Source: Glycomyces sp. L485 (lineage in GTDB: Bacteria; Actinomycetota; Actinomycetes; Mycobacteriales; Micromonosporaceae). From it: 64,000 nt of DNA. Shown one piece after another: positions 11,520-21,417 of this stretch (within the stretch, counting starts at the first letter, position 1; each line of letters starts with the position of its first letter). A program made the position numbers and the translations under genes. The stretch covers positions 1 to 64,000 of the forward strand of contig NZ_JAKZEW010000003.1 in assembly GCF_022548875.1 (NCBI RefSeq), read 5' to 3'. The notes under the pieces are model-generated. The model saw nothing but the letters and a program-made list of their open reading frames with translations. It ran no database searches and was not told where the DNA came from.

Positions 11520-11657
11520 TGTCTCGCTCCGTTCTACTACAGCAAACCACGCAAACCTACATCATGCCTGGATGCGGCGATGGAGGTGTGGTTTCGACCA
11601 GGGTGGCATGCCGCTCTGGGCGCGTGTCGCGGGGTATCGACGACCGTGGCTGCGGGG

Positions 11658-12032
11658 TCATGGCCTGTCGACGACGCGGGCGCCGAGCGGCCACAGCGCC
11701 AGCGGGATCATCTTCCAGTTCGCCACCGCCAGAGGGATTCCGATGATCGTGACCGCGAGTATCAGACCGGTGAACAGGTGCGCCAGCGCCAGTTCCCAGC
11801 CGAACAGGATCAGCCAGAGGATGTTGCCGACCAGCGAGAGGCACCCGGCCGACGGATCGCGAACGACGGTCCGCCCGAACGGCCACAGCACGTACCCCGC
11901 CAGCCGCATGTTCGCGATCCCGAACGGGATCGTGACGATGAAGATGCAGAACAGGAGCCCCGTGAAGAAGTATCCGAGGGCGAGCCACAGACCGGCGAGC
12001 ACGAACCAGATGACGTTCAGAATGGTTGACAC
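11658..12032 (-). CDS. YccF domain membrane protein
   Basis: A 124-residue integral membrane protein with two copies of the YccF-type repeat: an Ile/Leu-rich helix pair, then TIPFGIANMRLAGYVLWPFGR, and in the second half TIIGIPLAVANWKM followed by LALWPLGA. About four membrane segments are expected. The family is widespread and its biochemical role is unknown. It sits between rluB and cmk, where other actinobacteria often carry unrelated genes, and is probably transcribed in the same direction as both. Confidence 0.88.
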   Translation of the reverse strand: MSTILNVIWFVLAGLWLALGYFFTGLLFCIFIVTIPFGIANMRLAGYVLWPFGRTVVRDPSAGCLSLVGNILWLILFGWELALAHLFTGLILAVTIIGIPLAVANWKMIPLALWPLGARVVDRP

Positions 12033-12077
12033 GCCGAAAGCCTAACCGGCCCTTGCCTATGCTGTCGGTACAGCTGG

Positions 12078-12818
12078 CTAGAGCCCTGCCTCGCGGTAGA
12101 GCTCCCCCACCTCGTCCGGGGTGAGCCTGCGGATCGTCCCGGGTTTGAGGTTGCGCAGCTTCACGGGCCCGATCTCGGTGCGGACCAGTCGCGAGACCCG
12201 GTGCCCGACCTCGTCCATGAGCCGCCTCACAATATGCTTGCGCCCCTCGTGGATCGTGATCTCGATCAACGACTGCCCGGCGTGCTCGTCGATGATCTTG
12301 AGCTTCTCGGCCTTCGCCGTCCCATCGTCGAGTTCGACGCCGGTGAGCAGGCGCTTCCAGGTGGGCTTGTCGAGGATCCCGGCGACCTGCGCCCGGTAGA
12401 CCTTCGGCAGGCCGTGCGAGGGGTGCATGATCCGGTTGGCCAGCTCCCCGTCGTTGGTGAGCAGCAGCAGACCCTCTGAGTCGGTGTCGAGCCGCCCGAC
12501 GTGGAAGACCCGCTGGTCGATGCCCTTGGCGATCTCGGCCAGGGACGGGCGTCCCTCTTCGTCGTCCATCGTCGAGACGATCCCGCGAGGCTTGTTGATC
12601 GCGTAGTAGACGGTTTCGACGTCGGTGATCACGCGCTTGCCCGAGACGTGGATCGTGTCCTCGGCGGGGTCCACGCGCTGACCGAGTCGCGCGGGCTCGC
12701 CGTTGACCTTCACCTTGCCGCGGGCGATCAGGTCTTCGGCCGCCCGGCGGGAGGCGATCCCGGCCTGGGACAGCACCTTCTGCAGGCGAACGCCTTCTGC
12801 GTCAGCTTTGTTCATCAT
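12078..12818 (-). CDS. rluB: 23S rRNA pseudouridine synthase (RluB/RsuA family)
   Basis: 246 residues. An N-terminal S4 RNA-binding domain (residues about 10-60, RLQKVLSQAGIASRRAAE) is followed by an RsuA-type catalytic domain with the HVGRLDTDSEGLLLLTNDG motif around residues 96-115, whose Asp is the catalytic residue. It overlaps the end of scpB by 17 bp, matching the conserved scpA-scpB-rluB order. It modifies a uridine of the large rRNA; the exact site is assigned only by family. Confidence 0.95.
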   Translation of the reverse strand: MMNKADAEGVRLQKVLSQAGIASRRAAEDLIARGKVKVNGEPARLGQRVDPAEDTIHVSGKRVITDVETVYYAINKPRGIVSTMDDEEGRPSLAEIAKGIDQRVFHVGRLDTDSEGLLLLTNDGELANRIMHPSHGLPKVYRAQVAGILDKPTWKRLLTGVELDDGTAKAEKLKIIDEHAGQSLIEITIHEGRKHIVRRLMDEVGHRVSRLVRTEIGPVKLRNLKPGTIRRLTPDEVGELYREAGL

Positions 12819-13554
12819 CCTCGATATCCGTCACGTCGTTCGGCAGGAACGGGGCCAGCTCTGGCAGCTGGTCGACCGAGTCCAGGCCTAGTTTCTCCAA
12901 GAACAGGGTGGTGGTGCGGTACAGCGTCGCCGTCGAGTCGGGGTCGGAGCCGCACTCCTCGACCATTCCGCGCGCCAGCAGCGTGCGGATGACCCCGTCG
13001 CAGTTGACCCCCCGGATCGCCGAGATGCGACCCCTGGTGACCGGCTGCCGGTAGGCGACGACGGCGAGCGTCTCCAGGGCCGCCTTGGTGAGACGGGCGG
13101 AGGCGCCGTCGGTGACGAACCGCTCGACATAGCGGGCGTAGTCGGTCCGTGTGTAGAACCGCCAGCCGCCGGCTTGGCGACGCAGGTCGAAACCGCGTCC
13201 GTCGCCAGTGTATTCCGCGCTCAATCGGCCGAGGGTCTCGCGGACCTTCGAAAGTGGCCGCTCCAATACCGAGGACAGGAATTCCTCCGAAAGAGGCTCC
13301 TCGGCGATCATGAGGATCGCCTCCAGCACGGCGCCGAGGTCGACGTCGTCGGGGACGGGCGCCGGGGCGGGCTCGGGCTTCGGTTCGGCCTGGACCTGGG
13401 CGGGGACGGCGGTGACGGCTTGGGCGTACTCGTCCCGTTCATCGGCCGGCTCGTCCGCGGGGGTGTCGGGCCGGGCGGGCGCGCCCTCGTCGCGCTGCCA
13501 CGGCGGGCGCCATTCGGCGACCTCGGACTCCAGTGACTCCGGCTGCTCACTCAT
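12802..13554 (-). CDS. scpB: Segregation and condensation protein ScpB
   Basis: 250 residues with two winged-helix domains between about 75 and 230 (AVLEAILMIAEEPLSEE, then KAALETLAVVAYRQPVTRG and VNCDGVIRTLLARG), the hallmark of ScpB. The first 70 residues are an acidic and proline-rich extension without clear fold. ScpB binds ScpA as the kite subunit of the SMC complex. The ATG overlaps the scpA stop by 8 bp. Confidence 0.95.
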   Translation of the reverse strand: MSEQPESLESEVAEWRPPWQRDEGAPARPDTPADEPADERDEYAQAVTAVPAQVQAEPKPEPAPAPVPDDVDLGAVLEAILMIAEEPLSEEFLSSVLERPLSKVRETLGRLSAEYTGDGRGFDLRRQAGGWRFYTRTDYARYVERFVTDGASARLTKAALETLAVVAYRQPVTRGRISAIRGVNCDGVIRTLLARGMVEECGSDPDSTATLYRTTTLFLEKLGLDSVDQLPELAPFLPNDVTDIEDDEQS

Positions 13555-14410
13555 CTGCCGGTTCCTCCCCCGTCTGCGGTGTGCCCGCGTACTCGTCGAC
13601 TTCGATCTCGGTCACGCTGCCGCCGAGCCAGCGCACGGTCAGCTCGCCGAGGGCCTGCATCTGCTCGAAGCCGACCAGCGCCTCCCGGTAGAGCTCCAGG
13701 AGCGCCAGGAATCGGGCGACGACCTCCAGGTGGTTCTCGCAGTCGGAGACCAGTGCCCGGAACGTGGCGGTCTGGACGCGCTGGAGGCGGCGCGACAGGA
13801 TCACGGCGTGCTCGCGAACCGAGACGCGCTGCTGGTGGACGTGGTCGGTGCCGACCTGAGGCACCGGTTTGGGCCGCATCGCCTTGCCCGCCAAGGAGGC
13901 CAGCTGCTCCGGGCTGAGGTCGAGGACGAGTTCGGGGAGCAGGCCGCGATAGCGCTCCTCGAGTCCTGTCGACCGCGCCACGCGGGCCGAGGCGGTCTCG
14001 GCGAGAGCGGCGAGGTGGCCGGCGGCCTCCTTGTAGGCCTTGTACTGGAGGAGGCGGGCGAACAGGAGGTCGCGCGCTTCCAGCAGAGCGAGGTCCTCCT
14101 CGTCGTCGACGGCGGTGTTCGGCAGCAGCCGGGCGGTCTTGAGGTCGAGGAGGGTGGCGGCCACGAGGAGGAATTCGCTGGTCTCTTCGAGGTTCCAGGC
14201 CTCGTCGAGCGCGGTGACGTAGGCGATGAACTCGGAGGCGATCTGGTGTAGGGCCAGTTCGGTGACGTCGAGCTTGTGCTTGCCGATGAGTTGCAGCAGC
14301 AGGTCGAACGGCCCCTCGAAATTGTCGAGGCGGACGTGGAAACCGGTCTCGGTCTCCTCCGTCTCGGCGTCCCGCGGCGCGGGTGCGACGGGTCGCTGCT
14401 GGTCGGTCAC
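13547..14410 (-). CDS. scpA: Segregation and condensation protein ScpA
   Basis: 287 residues from a GTG (VTDQQRP), chosen because the kleisin homology (FHVRLDNFEGPFDLLLQLI, then KLDVTELALHQIASEF) begins about 25 residues later. Longer in-frame readings are unlike the family. The C-terminal winged helix that contacts the SMC head lies at about 200-270. No strong Shine-Dalgarno is visible at the GTG. It is the kleisin of the SMC-ScpAB complex and is encoded directly upstream of scpB, with the ParA-type gene ahead of it. Confidence 0.93.
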   Translation of the reverse strand: MTDQQRPVAPAPRDAETEETETGFHVRLDNFEGPFDLLLQLIGKHKLDVTELALHQIASEFIAYVTALDEAWNLEETSEFLLVAATLLDLKTARLLPNTAVDDEEDLALLEARDLLFARLLQYKAYKEAAGHLAALAETASARVARSTGLEERYRGLLPELVLDLSPEQLASLAGKAMRPKPVPQVGTDHVHQQRVSVREHAVILSRRLQRVQTATFRALVSDCENHLEVVARFLALLELYREALVGFEQMQALGELTVRWLGGSVTEIEVDEYAGTPQTGEEPADE

Positions 14411-14498
14411 GCACGCAAGCTTAGACGGGCGCTCGGAGCACCCAAGTGTGAACTCCGGGTTTCGGGCGGTTCGGTGCGCCGTCGTCCGGTCCGTCCCA

Positions 14499-15422
14499 TC
14501 ACTTCTCGGTGGCGGCGATGAGTTCTCTGGCGAGCTGGCGGTAGGCGCGGGCGCCCGACGAGGCCGGGGCCCATGTGGTGATCGGCTCGCCGGCGACGGT
14601 GGTCTCGGGGAACCGCACGGTGCGGGTGATGACGGTGGAGAAGACCTTGTCTCCGAAGGCCTCCGCGACACGCTGGAGCACCTGCCGGGAATGGGTGGTG
14701 CGCGAGTCGTACATGGTGGCGAGGATGCCGTCGAGTTCGAGGTCGTAGTTGAGCCGCTCGCGGACCTTGTCGACGGTGTCGAGCAGCAGCGCCACACCAC
14801 GCAACGAGAAGAACTCGCATTCAAGCGGGACGAGGACGGAGTGGGCGGCGGTGAGCGCGTTGACCGTCAGGAGCCCCAGGGACGGCTGGCAGTCGATGAG
14901 GACGAAGTCGAAGTCGGGGATGACCGGGCGCAGGACCCTGGCGAGGGTCTGCTCACGGGCGACCTCGTTGACCAGCTGGATCTCCGCCGCCGACAGGTCG
15001 ATGTTGGCGGGCAGGAGCCGCAGGCCCGCGACGTTCGTCTTCATCATGACGTCGTCGATGTCGACGTCCTCTTGCATCAGGAGGTTGTAGACGGTGAGGT
15101 CGAGCGTGTGCGGGTTGGTGCCGAAGCCGACCGACAGCGCCCCTTGGGGGTCGAAGTCCACAAGGAGGACCTTGCGGCCGTACTCGGCCAGCGCGGCGCC
15201 CAGGTTGATCGTCGTCGTCGTCTTTCCGACGCCGCCTTTCTGGTTGGCCATGGCGATGACCCGAGCGGGGCCGTGGCGCTCCAGCGGCTGAGGCTGGGGG
15301 ATGTCGCGCTTGCCCGTATAGCTCTCGGGGTCGGCCGAGGTGAGGTCACCGTCGGAGTCAGCGGGCGGCACTTGCGCGGAGCGCAGGGCCTCCCACTTGT
15401 CATTGCTGTCCACACTGCTCAT
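14499..15422 (-). CDS. ParA/Soj-family ATPase adjacent to scpAB
   Basis: 307 residues. A roughly 50-residue polar N-terminal tail precedes ANQKGGVGKTTTTINLGAAL, the deviant Walker A with the signature lysine. LLVDFDPQGALSVGFG (Walker A') and FVLIDCQPSLGLLTVNAL (Walker B) follow. An extra orphan ParA next to scpAB is typical of actinobacteria (Rv1708-like). The parB partner is not here, so it is probably not the primary chromosome-partition ParA. The ATG has a GGAGG-rich leader. Its role in segregation or SMC loading is inferred from context. Confidence 0.9.
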   Translation of the reverse strand: MSSVDSNDKWEALRSAQVPPADSDGDLTSADPESYTGKRDIPQPQPLERHGPARVIAMANQKGGVGKTTTTINLGAALAEYGRKVLLVDFDPQGALSVGFGTNPHTLDLTVYNLLMQEDVDIDDVMMKTNVAGLRLLPANIDLSAAEIQLVNEVAREQTLARVLRPVIPDFDFVLIDCQPSLGLLTVNALTAAHSVLVPLECEFFSLRGVALLLDTVDKVRERLNYDLELDGILATMYDSRTTHSRQVLQRVAEAFGDKVFSTVITRTVRFPETTVAGEPITTWAPASSGARAYRQLARELIAATEK

Positions 15423-15601
15423 TTCTTCACCCCTCCGGGCGCAAGGACGGCACCGGGTGCCGGGCGTCTCACCGATTGCTCGTTATTGCGACTGTACGTC
15501 AGTGTATCGAGGCTGTCGACGGCTTGGGAGACTCCGAGGCACCCGGCGTGAGATCGCCCGCTGTCGGAGCGGATTCGATTCGGGTTCGGCGGCAGGCGGA
15601 G

Positions 15602-16723
15602 TCAGCGCTCGGCGAGGACCTGGTCCACCGGCATGAGCGGGAGGTGGTGGGTGATGGCCACGGGTTCGTTGGTGACGTTGCCGGCGTAGGTGTTCAGGCC
15701 GCGGGCCAGCGCCGCGTCGGAGGCGAGGGCCTCCTTCCAGCCGAGGTTGGCGAGCTTCATGACGTACGGGAGCGTGGCGTTGGTGAGCGCGTACGTGGAG
15801 GTGTTCGGAACGGCGCCCGGCATGTTGGCGACGCAGTAGAAGACCTTGCCCTCGTGGGTGAAGGTCGGGTCCGAGTGGGTGGTCGGTCGCGAGTGGGCGA
15901 AGCAGCCGCCCTGGTCGATCGCGATGTCGACGAGGACCGCTCCGTCCTTCATGTCGGCGAGGACCTCGTCGTCGACTACGGTGGGGGCCTTGGCTCCCGG
16001 GACGAGGACGGCGCCGATGACGAGGTCGGCTTCGCGGCAGGCGCGCCGGACTTCGAAGCGGTTGGAGACGATGGTGCGCAGGCGGCCCTGGTAGAGGTCG
16101 TCGGCGGCGTGGAGCTTGTCGATGTTGAGGTCGAGCAGTTCGACGTCGGCCCGCATGCCGACGGCGATGGCGGCGGCGTTCATGCCCGAGACTCCGGCGC
16201 CGATGACGACGACCTTGGCGGGCGGTGTCCCGGGGACTCCGCCCATGAGGGTGCCGCGGCCGCCCTCGGGGCGCTGGAGGTGGTAGGCGCCGGCCTGGAC
16301 GGCGAGGCGCCCGGCGACCTCGCTCATGGGCGCGAGCAGCGGCAGGCGTCCGTCGGCGGTCTGGACGGTCTCGTAGGCGATGCCGGTGATGTGGCGTTCG
16401 AGGAGCGCGTCGGCGCATTCGGCGCCGGCGGCGAGGTGGAGGTAGGTGAACAGGGTCTGGCCCGGCCGCATGCGGTGGTGCTCGTCCTGAATAGGTTCCT
16501 TCACTTTGAGGACGAGGTCGCCTGCGCCCCAAGTGGTGTCGGCGTCGGGGCAGATGAGGGCCCCGGCGCCGCGGTAGTCGTCGTCGGCGATTGCCGATCC
16601 GAGTCCGGCGCCGGTCTCGACGGCGACGTCGTGGCCGGCGGCCACCAGTTCGTGGACGCCCGCGGGCGTGAGGGCGACGCGGTACTCGTTGTTCTTGATC
16701 TCGCGGGGGACGGCGACTTTCAC
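15602..16723 (-). CDS. ald: Alanine dehydrogenase
   Basis: 373 residues starting at GTG with a GGAAGGA ribosome-binding site. The N-terminus MKVAVPREIKNNEYRVALT is diagnostic. Further marks are MRPGQTLFTYLHLA, the Rossmann motif VVVIGAGVSGMNAAAIA near residue 170, and DIAIDQGGCFA near 270. It interconverts L-alanine and pyruvate with NAD. In related genomes xerD sits between it and the NUDIX gene; here there are only 186 non-coding bases. Confidence 0.96.
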   Translation of the reverse strand: MKVAVPREIKNNEYRVALTPAGVHELVAAGHDVAVETGAGLGSAIADDDYRGAGALICPDADTTWGAGDLVLKVKEPIQDEHHRMRPGQTLFTYLHLAAGAECADALLERHITGIAYETVQTADGRLPLLAPMSEVAGRLAVQAGAYHLQRPEGGRGTLMGGVPGTPPAKVVVIGAGVSGMNAAAIAVGMRADVELLDLNIDKLHAADDLYQGRLRTIVSNRFEVRRACREADLVIGAVLVPGAKAPTVVDDEVLADMKDGAVLVDIAIDQGGCFAHSRPTTHSDPTFTHEGKVFYCVANMPGAVPNTSTYALTNATLPYVMKLANLGWKEALASDAALARGLNTYAGNVTNEPVAITHHLPLMPVDQVLAER

Positions 16724-16909
16724 GGCACGGTTCCTTCCAAGCGTTGAGCCGGTGCACCAGCCGGATTGCGGCTCATACAGGCAGTCTATGACGCTCCGAA
16801 CCCGAAACCGCGGGTTTCACCGTGTCGGGCTTCGGCGCCTTCGCCAACGATCGTAACGGCGCGCTGGCCCGTTCGGCTATGACTCCGACGCCGTTTTCAA
16901 GTGGAACCT

Positions 16910-17467
16910 TTACTTCGAAGCCTCGAGGTGAAGTCTGGTGAGGTTCAAGGCGAGCGCGCACACGCCGTTGCGGATCTCGCCGTCGGTGACGGCGGCGAGT
17001 GCTTTGTCGAGGTCCCACCACACGAGTTCGATGTGGGCCTCCTCGTCGGTGCGCTCGTGGCGGTCGGCCTCGGGGACGGGGGTGAGCCCGGAGGCGAGGT
17101 AGTAGTGGATCATCTCGTTCGAGATGCCGGGGGTTGTGTAGAAAGCTCCGAGTTCACTCCAGTGCTCGGCGCGCAGGTCGACCTCTTCGGCGAGTTCGCG
17201 GGCGGCGCACACGGCCGGGTCCTCCCCTTCGATGTCGCGCAGTCCCGCGGGGAACTCCCACATGGCTTCCTTTGCGGGAACCCGGTACTGGCGGATGAGG
17301 CCGACGCGGCCGACCTCGTCGATGGGGACGGCGACGACGGCTCCGCAGTGGTCGAGGAATTCGCGGCTGGCGGTGCCGCCGCCGGGCATCGCGACGGTCT
17401 GGACGTTCAGGTCGTAGCACCAGCCGCGGTGGATCCGCTCGGTCTCCAGGACTCGATAATCATGCAC
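16910..17467 (-). CDS. NUDIX hydrolase (ADP-ribose pyrophosphatase-like)
   Basis: 185 residues from a GTG. The Nudix box reads GLRDIEGEDPAVCAARELAEE, with the G-x5-E-x7-RE-x2-EE pattern, preceded by WEFPAG. These features place it with ADP-ribose and sugar-nucleotide pyrophosphatases. It occupies the position of the Rv1700-type NUDIX gene next to pyrG in relatives, but here TetR and MFS genes separate it from pyrG. It starts 10 bp after the TetR stop and so is probably on the TetR transcript. Confidence 0.9.
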   Translation of the reverse strand: MHDYRVLETERIHRGWCYDLNVQTVAMPGGGTASREFLDHCGAVVAVPIDEVGRVGLIRQYRVPAKEAMWEFPAGLRDIEGEDPAVCAARELAEEVDLRAEHWSELGAFYTTPGISNEMIHYYLASGLTPVPEADRHERTDEEAHIELVWWDLDKALAAVTDGEIRNGVCALALNLTRLHLEASK

Positions 17468-17477
17468 GGCGACAACA

Positions 17478-18017
17478 CTAACCCTCTCCGGCGGCGGCCT
17501 TGAGGCGCTCGAGGATGCGGTCGACGACCTCTTTGCCGGGGAGGGGCGCGCCCGAGATGGCAGAGAGGAACAGGCCGTCGCCGACGAGGCGGACGATCTC
17601 GGCGGTGACCGGGTCGTCGAGCTGGTCGTGGATCGCCTCGGACCAGCCGTTGAAGATGAACAGCACGTCCTCTTTGGCGGTCTCGGACAGCTCTTCGGTG
17701 CCGCGCAGGGCGGTGAACAGGGCCCACAGGCCGGCCGCGGACTCGGCGGAATCTATCTCGGAGGCGCGCACGAACGCCTCGACGACTCCGGTGCGCCTGG
17801 CCTCGACGATGCGGCGCTCCTCTTCGATGCGGTGCCGGCGGGCGAGGCCGTCGTAGAGGTCGGTCTTCGACTTGAAGTGGTAGAGCAGGCCGCCCTTGGA
17901 GACGCCCGCCTCAGCGGCGACCTTCTCCAGGGTCACGCCGGAGCTTCCCTCGTCCACGAGGATGCGTTGCAGTGCGTTGAGAATTCGATCACGGGTGGTG
18001 ATTTCCGGTTGCGTCAT
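17478..18017 (-). CDS. TetR-family repressor
   Basis: 179 residues. The N-terminal HTH is clear (RDRILNALQRILVDEG, VTLEKVAAEAGVSKGGLLYHF, then KTDLYDGLARR). The rest is an all-helical ligand-binding domain. It is divergent from an MFS exporter gene, and the 98-bp gap contains a 26-bp near-perfect palindrome. It most likely represses the exporter and itself, with relief by an exported compound. Confidence 0.93.
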   Translation of the reverse strand: MTQPEITTRDRILNALQRILVDEGSSGVTLEKVAAEAGVSKGGLLYHFKSKTDLYDGLARRHRIEEERRIVEARRTGVVEAFVRASEIDSAESAAGLWALFTALRGTEELSETAKEDVLFIFNGWSEAIHDQLDDPVTAEIVRLVGDGLFLSAISGAPLPGKEVVDRILERLKAAAGEG

Positions 18018-18033
18018 GGCGCTCCTCCATTGC

Positions 18034-18059
18034 TACTATACCGTCTGGACGGTACAGTA
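18034..18059. promoter_or_regulatory. TetR operator palindrome
   Basis: The core TACCGTC-TG-GACGGTA is perfect on both arms, and outer arms TACT/AGTA extend it to 26 bp with one mismatched pair (18038/18055) plus the centre. It lies between the divergent tetR and MFS starts, as expected for an autoregulated repressor-exporter pair. Confidence 0.85.
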
Positions 18060-18115
18060 ACGCTCCCGCCGGGTTCGTACGCGACTCGCGGGCTTCACCG
18101 AGATCGGAGGCGCCC

Positions 18116-19615
18116 ATGACGACGACGCTGCGCCCTGCCGCGCCACGCCGCGCCCGTTTCACCGGCCGCCAGTGGGCGGCCCTGGCGGTCCTCGTGCTCC
18201 CGGTGCTGCTCATCTCGATCGACATGACGGTACTCGGCTTCGCGGTGCCGTTCCTCTCCGAGGACTTGGCACCCACGAGCGCGCAGCTGCTGTGGATCGT
18301 CGACGTCTACGGCTTCGTCCTGGCCGGGCTGCTCGTCACCATGGGCTCGATCGCCGACCGCATCGGGCGGCGCAGGCTCCTCGTCATCGGCTCGGCCGCG
18401 TTCGCCGCCGCCTCCGTGGCCGCCGCCTACGCCCCGAACGCCGAGGCGCTCATCGCCGCGCGGGCGCTCCTGGGCGTCGCCGGCGCCACCCTCATGCCGA
18501 CGACGCTGGCGCTCATGCGGAACCTCTTCACCGACGACCGCCAGCGCCTGTTCGCGATCGCGATCTGGGGAACGGGCTTCTCCGCGGGATCGGCGGCCGG
18601 CCCGGTCCTGGGCGGCTGGCTGCTGGAGCACTTCTGGTGGGGCTCGGTGTTCCTCATGGCCGCGCCGGTCTCGATCGCGGTGCTCATCGCCGCGCCGCTG
18701 CTGCTGCCCGAGTCGCGCAACGGCCGGCCGGGCCCGATCGACTGGGGCGGGGTGGCGCTGTCGTTCCTGGCGATCCTCCCGTTCGTGTACGGCGTCAAGA
18801 GCATCGCCGAGAGCGGCGTGTCCGCGGCCGCAGTGGGCTCGATCGGCTTCGGCGCGCTCGCCGGATGGCTGTTCATCCGCCGCCAGCGGCGACTGGAGCA
18901 CCCGCTGATCGACGTGGACCTGTTCCGGCTGCGCCGGTTCAGCGCCTCGATCGCCACGAACTTCACCATCGTGTTCGCGCTGATCTCGGCGCTGTTCCTG
19001 CTGACGCAGTACCTCCAGCTGGTCCTGGGCTACTCCCCCATGCGGGCCGGCCTGCTGCTGCTGCCGGGCATGGCCGTCGCGGTCGTCGCCGGGCTCGTCG
19101 CGGTGCGCATGTCGGAGCGGTTCGGGCTGGTGCGGATCATCGTCGCGGGCCTGACGTTCGTCATCGCGGGCTTCGCCTCGCTGGGATTCATCGGCGTCGA
19201 CTCCGGCGCGGCCATCGTGGTCGCGGCGTTCGCGATCATCGGCATCGGATCGGGACTGGTCCAGACGGTCACGAACGACGCGATCATCGCCGTCGCCCCG
19301 GCCGACAGGGCCGGCGCCGCCGCCGCGATCTCCGAGACCGCCTACGAACTGGGCGGTGCGATGGGCGTGGCGGTGCTCGGGAGCATTGCCGCGGGTATCT
19401 ACCGCTCCGAGTTGGAGGGTGCGCCCGGCGCGGCGAGGGAGACGCTCGGGGAGGCCGTCCACGTGGCCGCCTCGCTGCCGCCGGAGGCCGGTGAGGCGCT
19501 CATGGTCGCGGCCAGGACGGCGTTCACCGACGGGCTCAGGGCGACCTCGGCCATCGGCGCGGTCCTGGTGGTCGTGGCGCTGGTCGCCGTCGGCCGCGCG
19601 CTTCGCGAGAAGTGA
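18116..19615 (+). CDS. MFS drug exporter, DHA2 (14-TM) family
   Basis: 499 residues and about 14 membrane segments. DHA2 marks are SIDMTVLGFAVPFLSEDL in TM1, WIVDVYGFVLAGLLVTMG in TM2, the loop DRIGRRR (motif A), and the motif C-like GTGFSAGSAAGPVLGGWLL in TM5. It probably pumps lipophilic cations or antibiotics out with protons. ATG with GGAGG six bases upstream. The divergent TetR gene and its operator indicate substrate-induced expression. The substrate cannot be read from the sequence. Confidence 0.93.
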   Translation: MTTTLRPAAPRRARFTGRQWAALAVLVLPVLLISIDMTVLGFAVPFLSEDLAPTSAQLLWIVDVYGFVLAGLLVTMGSIADRIGRRRLLVIGSAAFAAASVAAAYAPNAEALIAARALLGVAGATLMPTTLALMRNLFTDDRQRLFAIAIWGTGFSAGSAAGPVLGGWLLEHFWWGSVFLMAAPVSIAVLIAAPLLLPESRNGRPGPIDWGGVALSFLAILPFVYGVKSIAESGVSAAAVGSIGFGALAGWLFIRRQRRLEHPLIDVDLFRLRRFSASIATNFTIVFALISALFLLTQYLQLVLGYSPMRAGLLLLPGMAVAVVAGLVAVRMSERFGLVRIIVAGLTFVIAGFASLGFIGVDSGAAIVVAAFAIIGIGSGLVQTVTNDAIIAVAPADRAGAAAAISETAYELGGAMGVAVLGSIAAGIYRSELEGAPGAARETLGEAVHVAASLPPEAGEALMVAARTAFTDGLRATSAIGAVLVVVALVAVGRALREK

Positions 19616-19619
19616 CGAG

Positions 19620-19655
19620 ACGGGGCCGAGCAGCGAGAATGCCGCTCGGCCCCGT
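19620..19655. terminator. Terminator hairpin between convergent MFS and pyrG
   Basis: A perfect 12-bp inverted repeat (ACGGGGCCGAGC at 19620-19631, mirrored at 19644-19655) with a 12-nt loop lies in the 47-bp gap between two convergent stop codons. It is well placed to end both transcripts, although T tracts are short. Confidence 0.7.
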
Positions 19656-19662
19656 CGCCGTT

Positions 19663-21375
<1,713 letters not shown>

Positions 21376-21417
21376 TCAGAGTGTCGATCATGCGGCTCTC
21401 ACCGCCGGTGGATCAAC

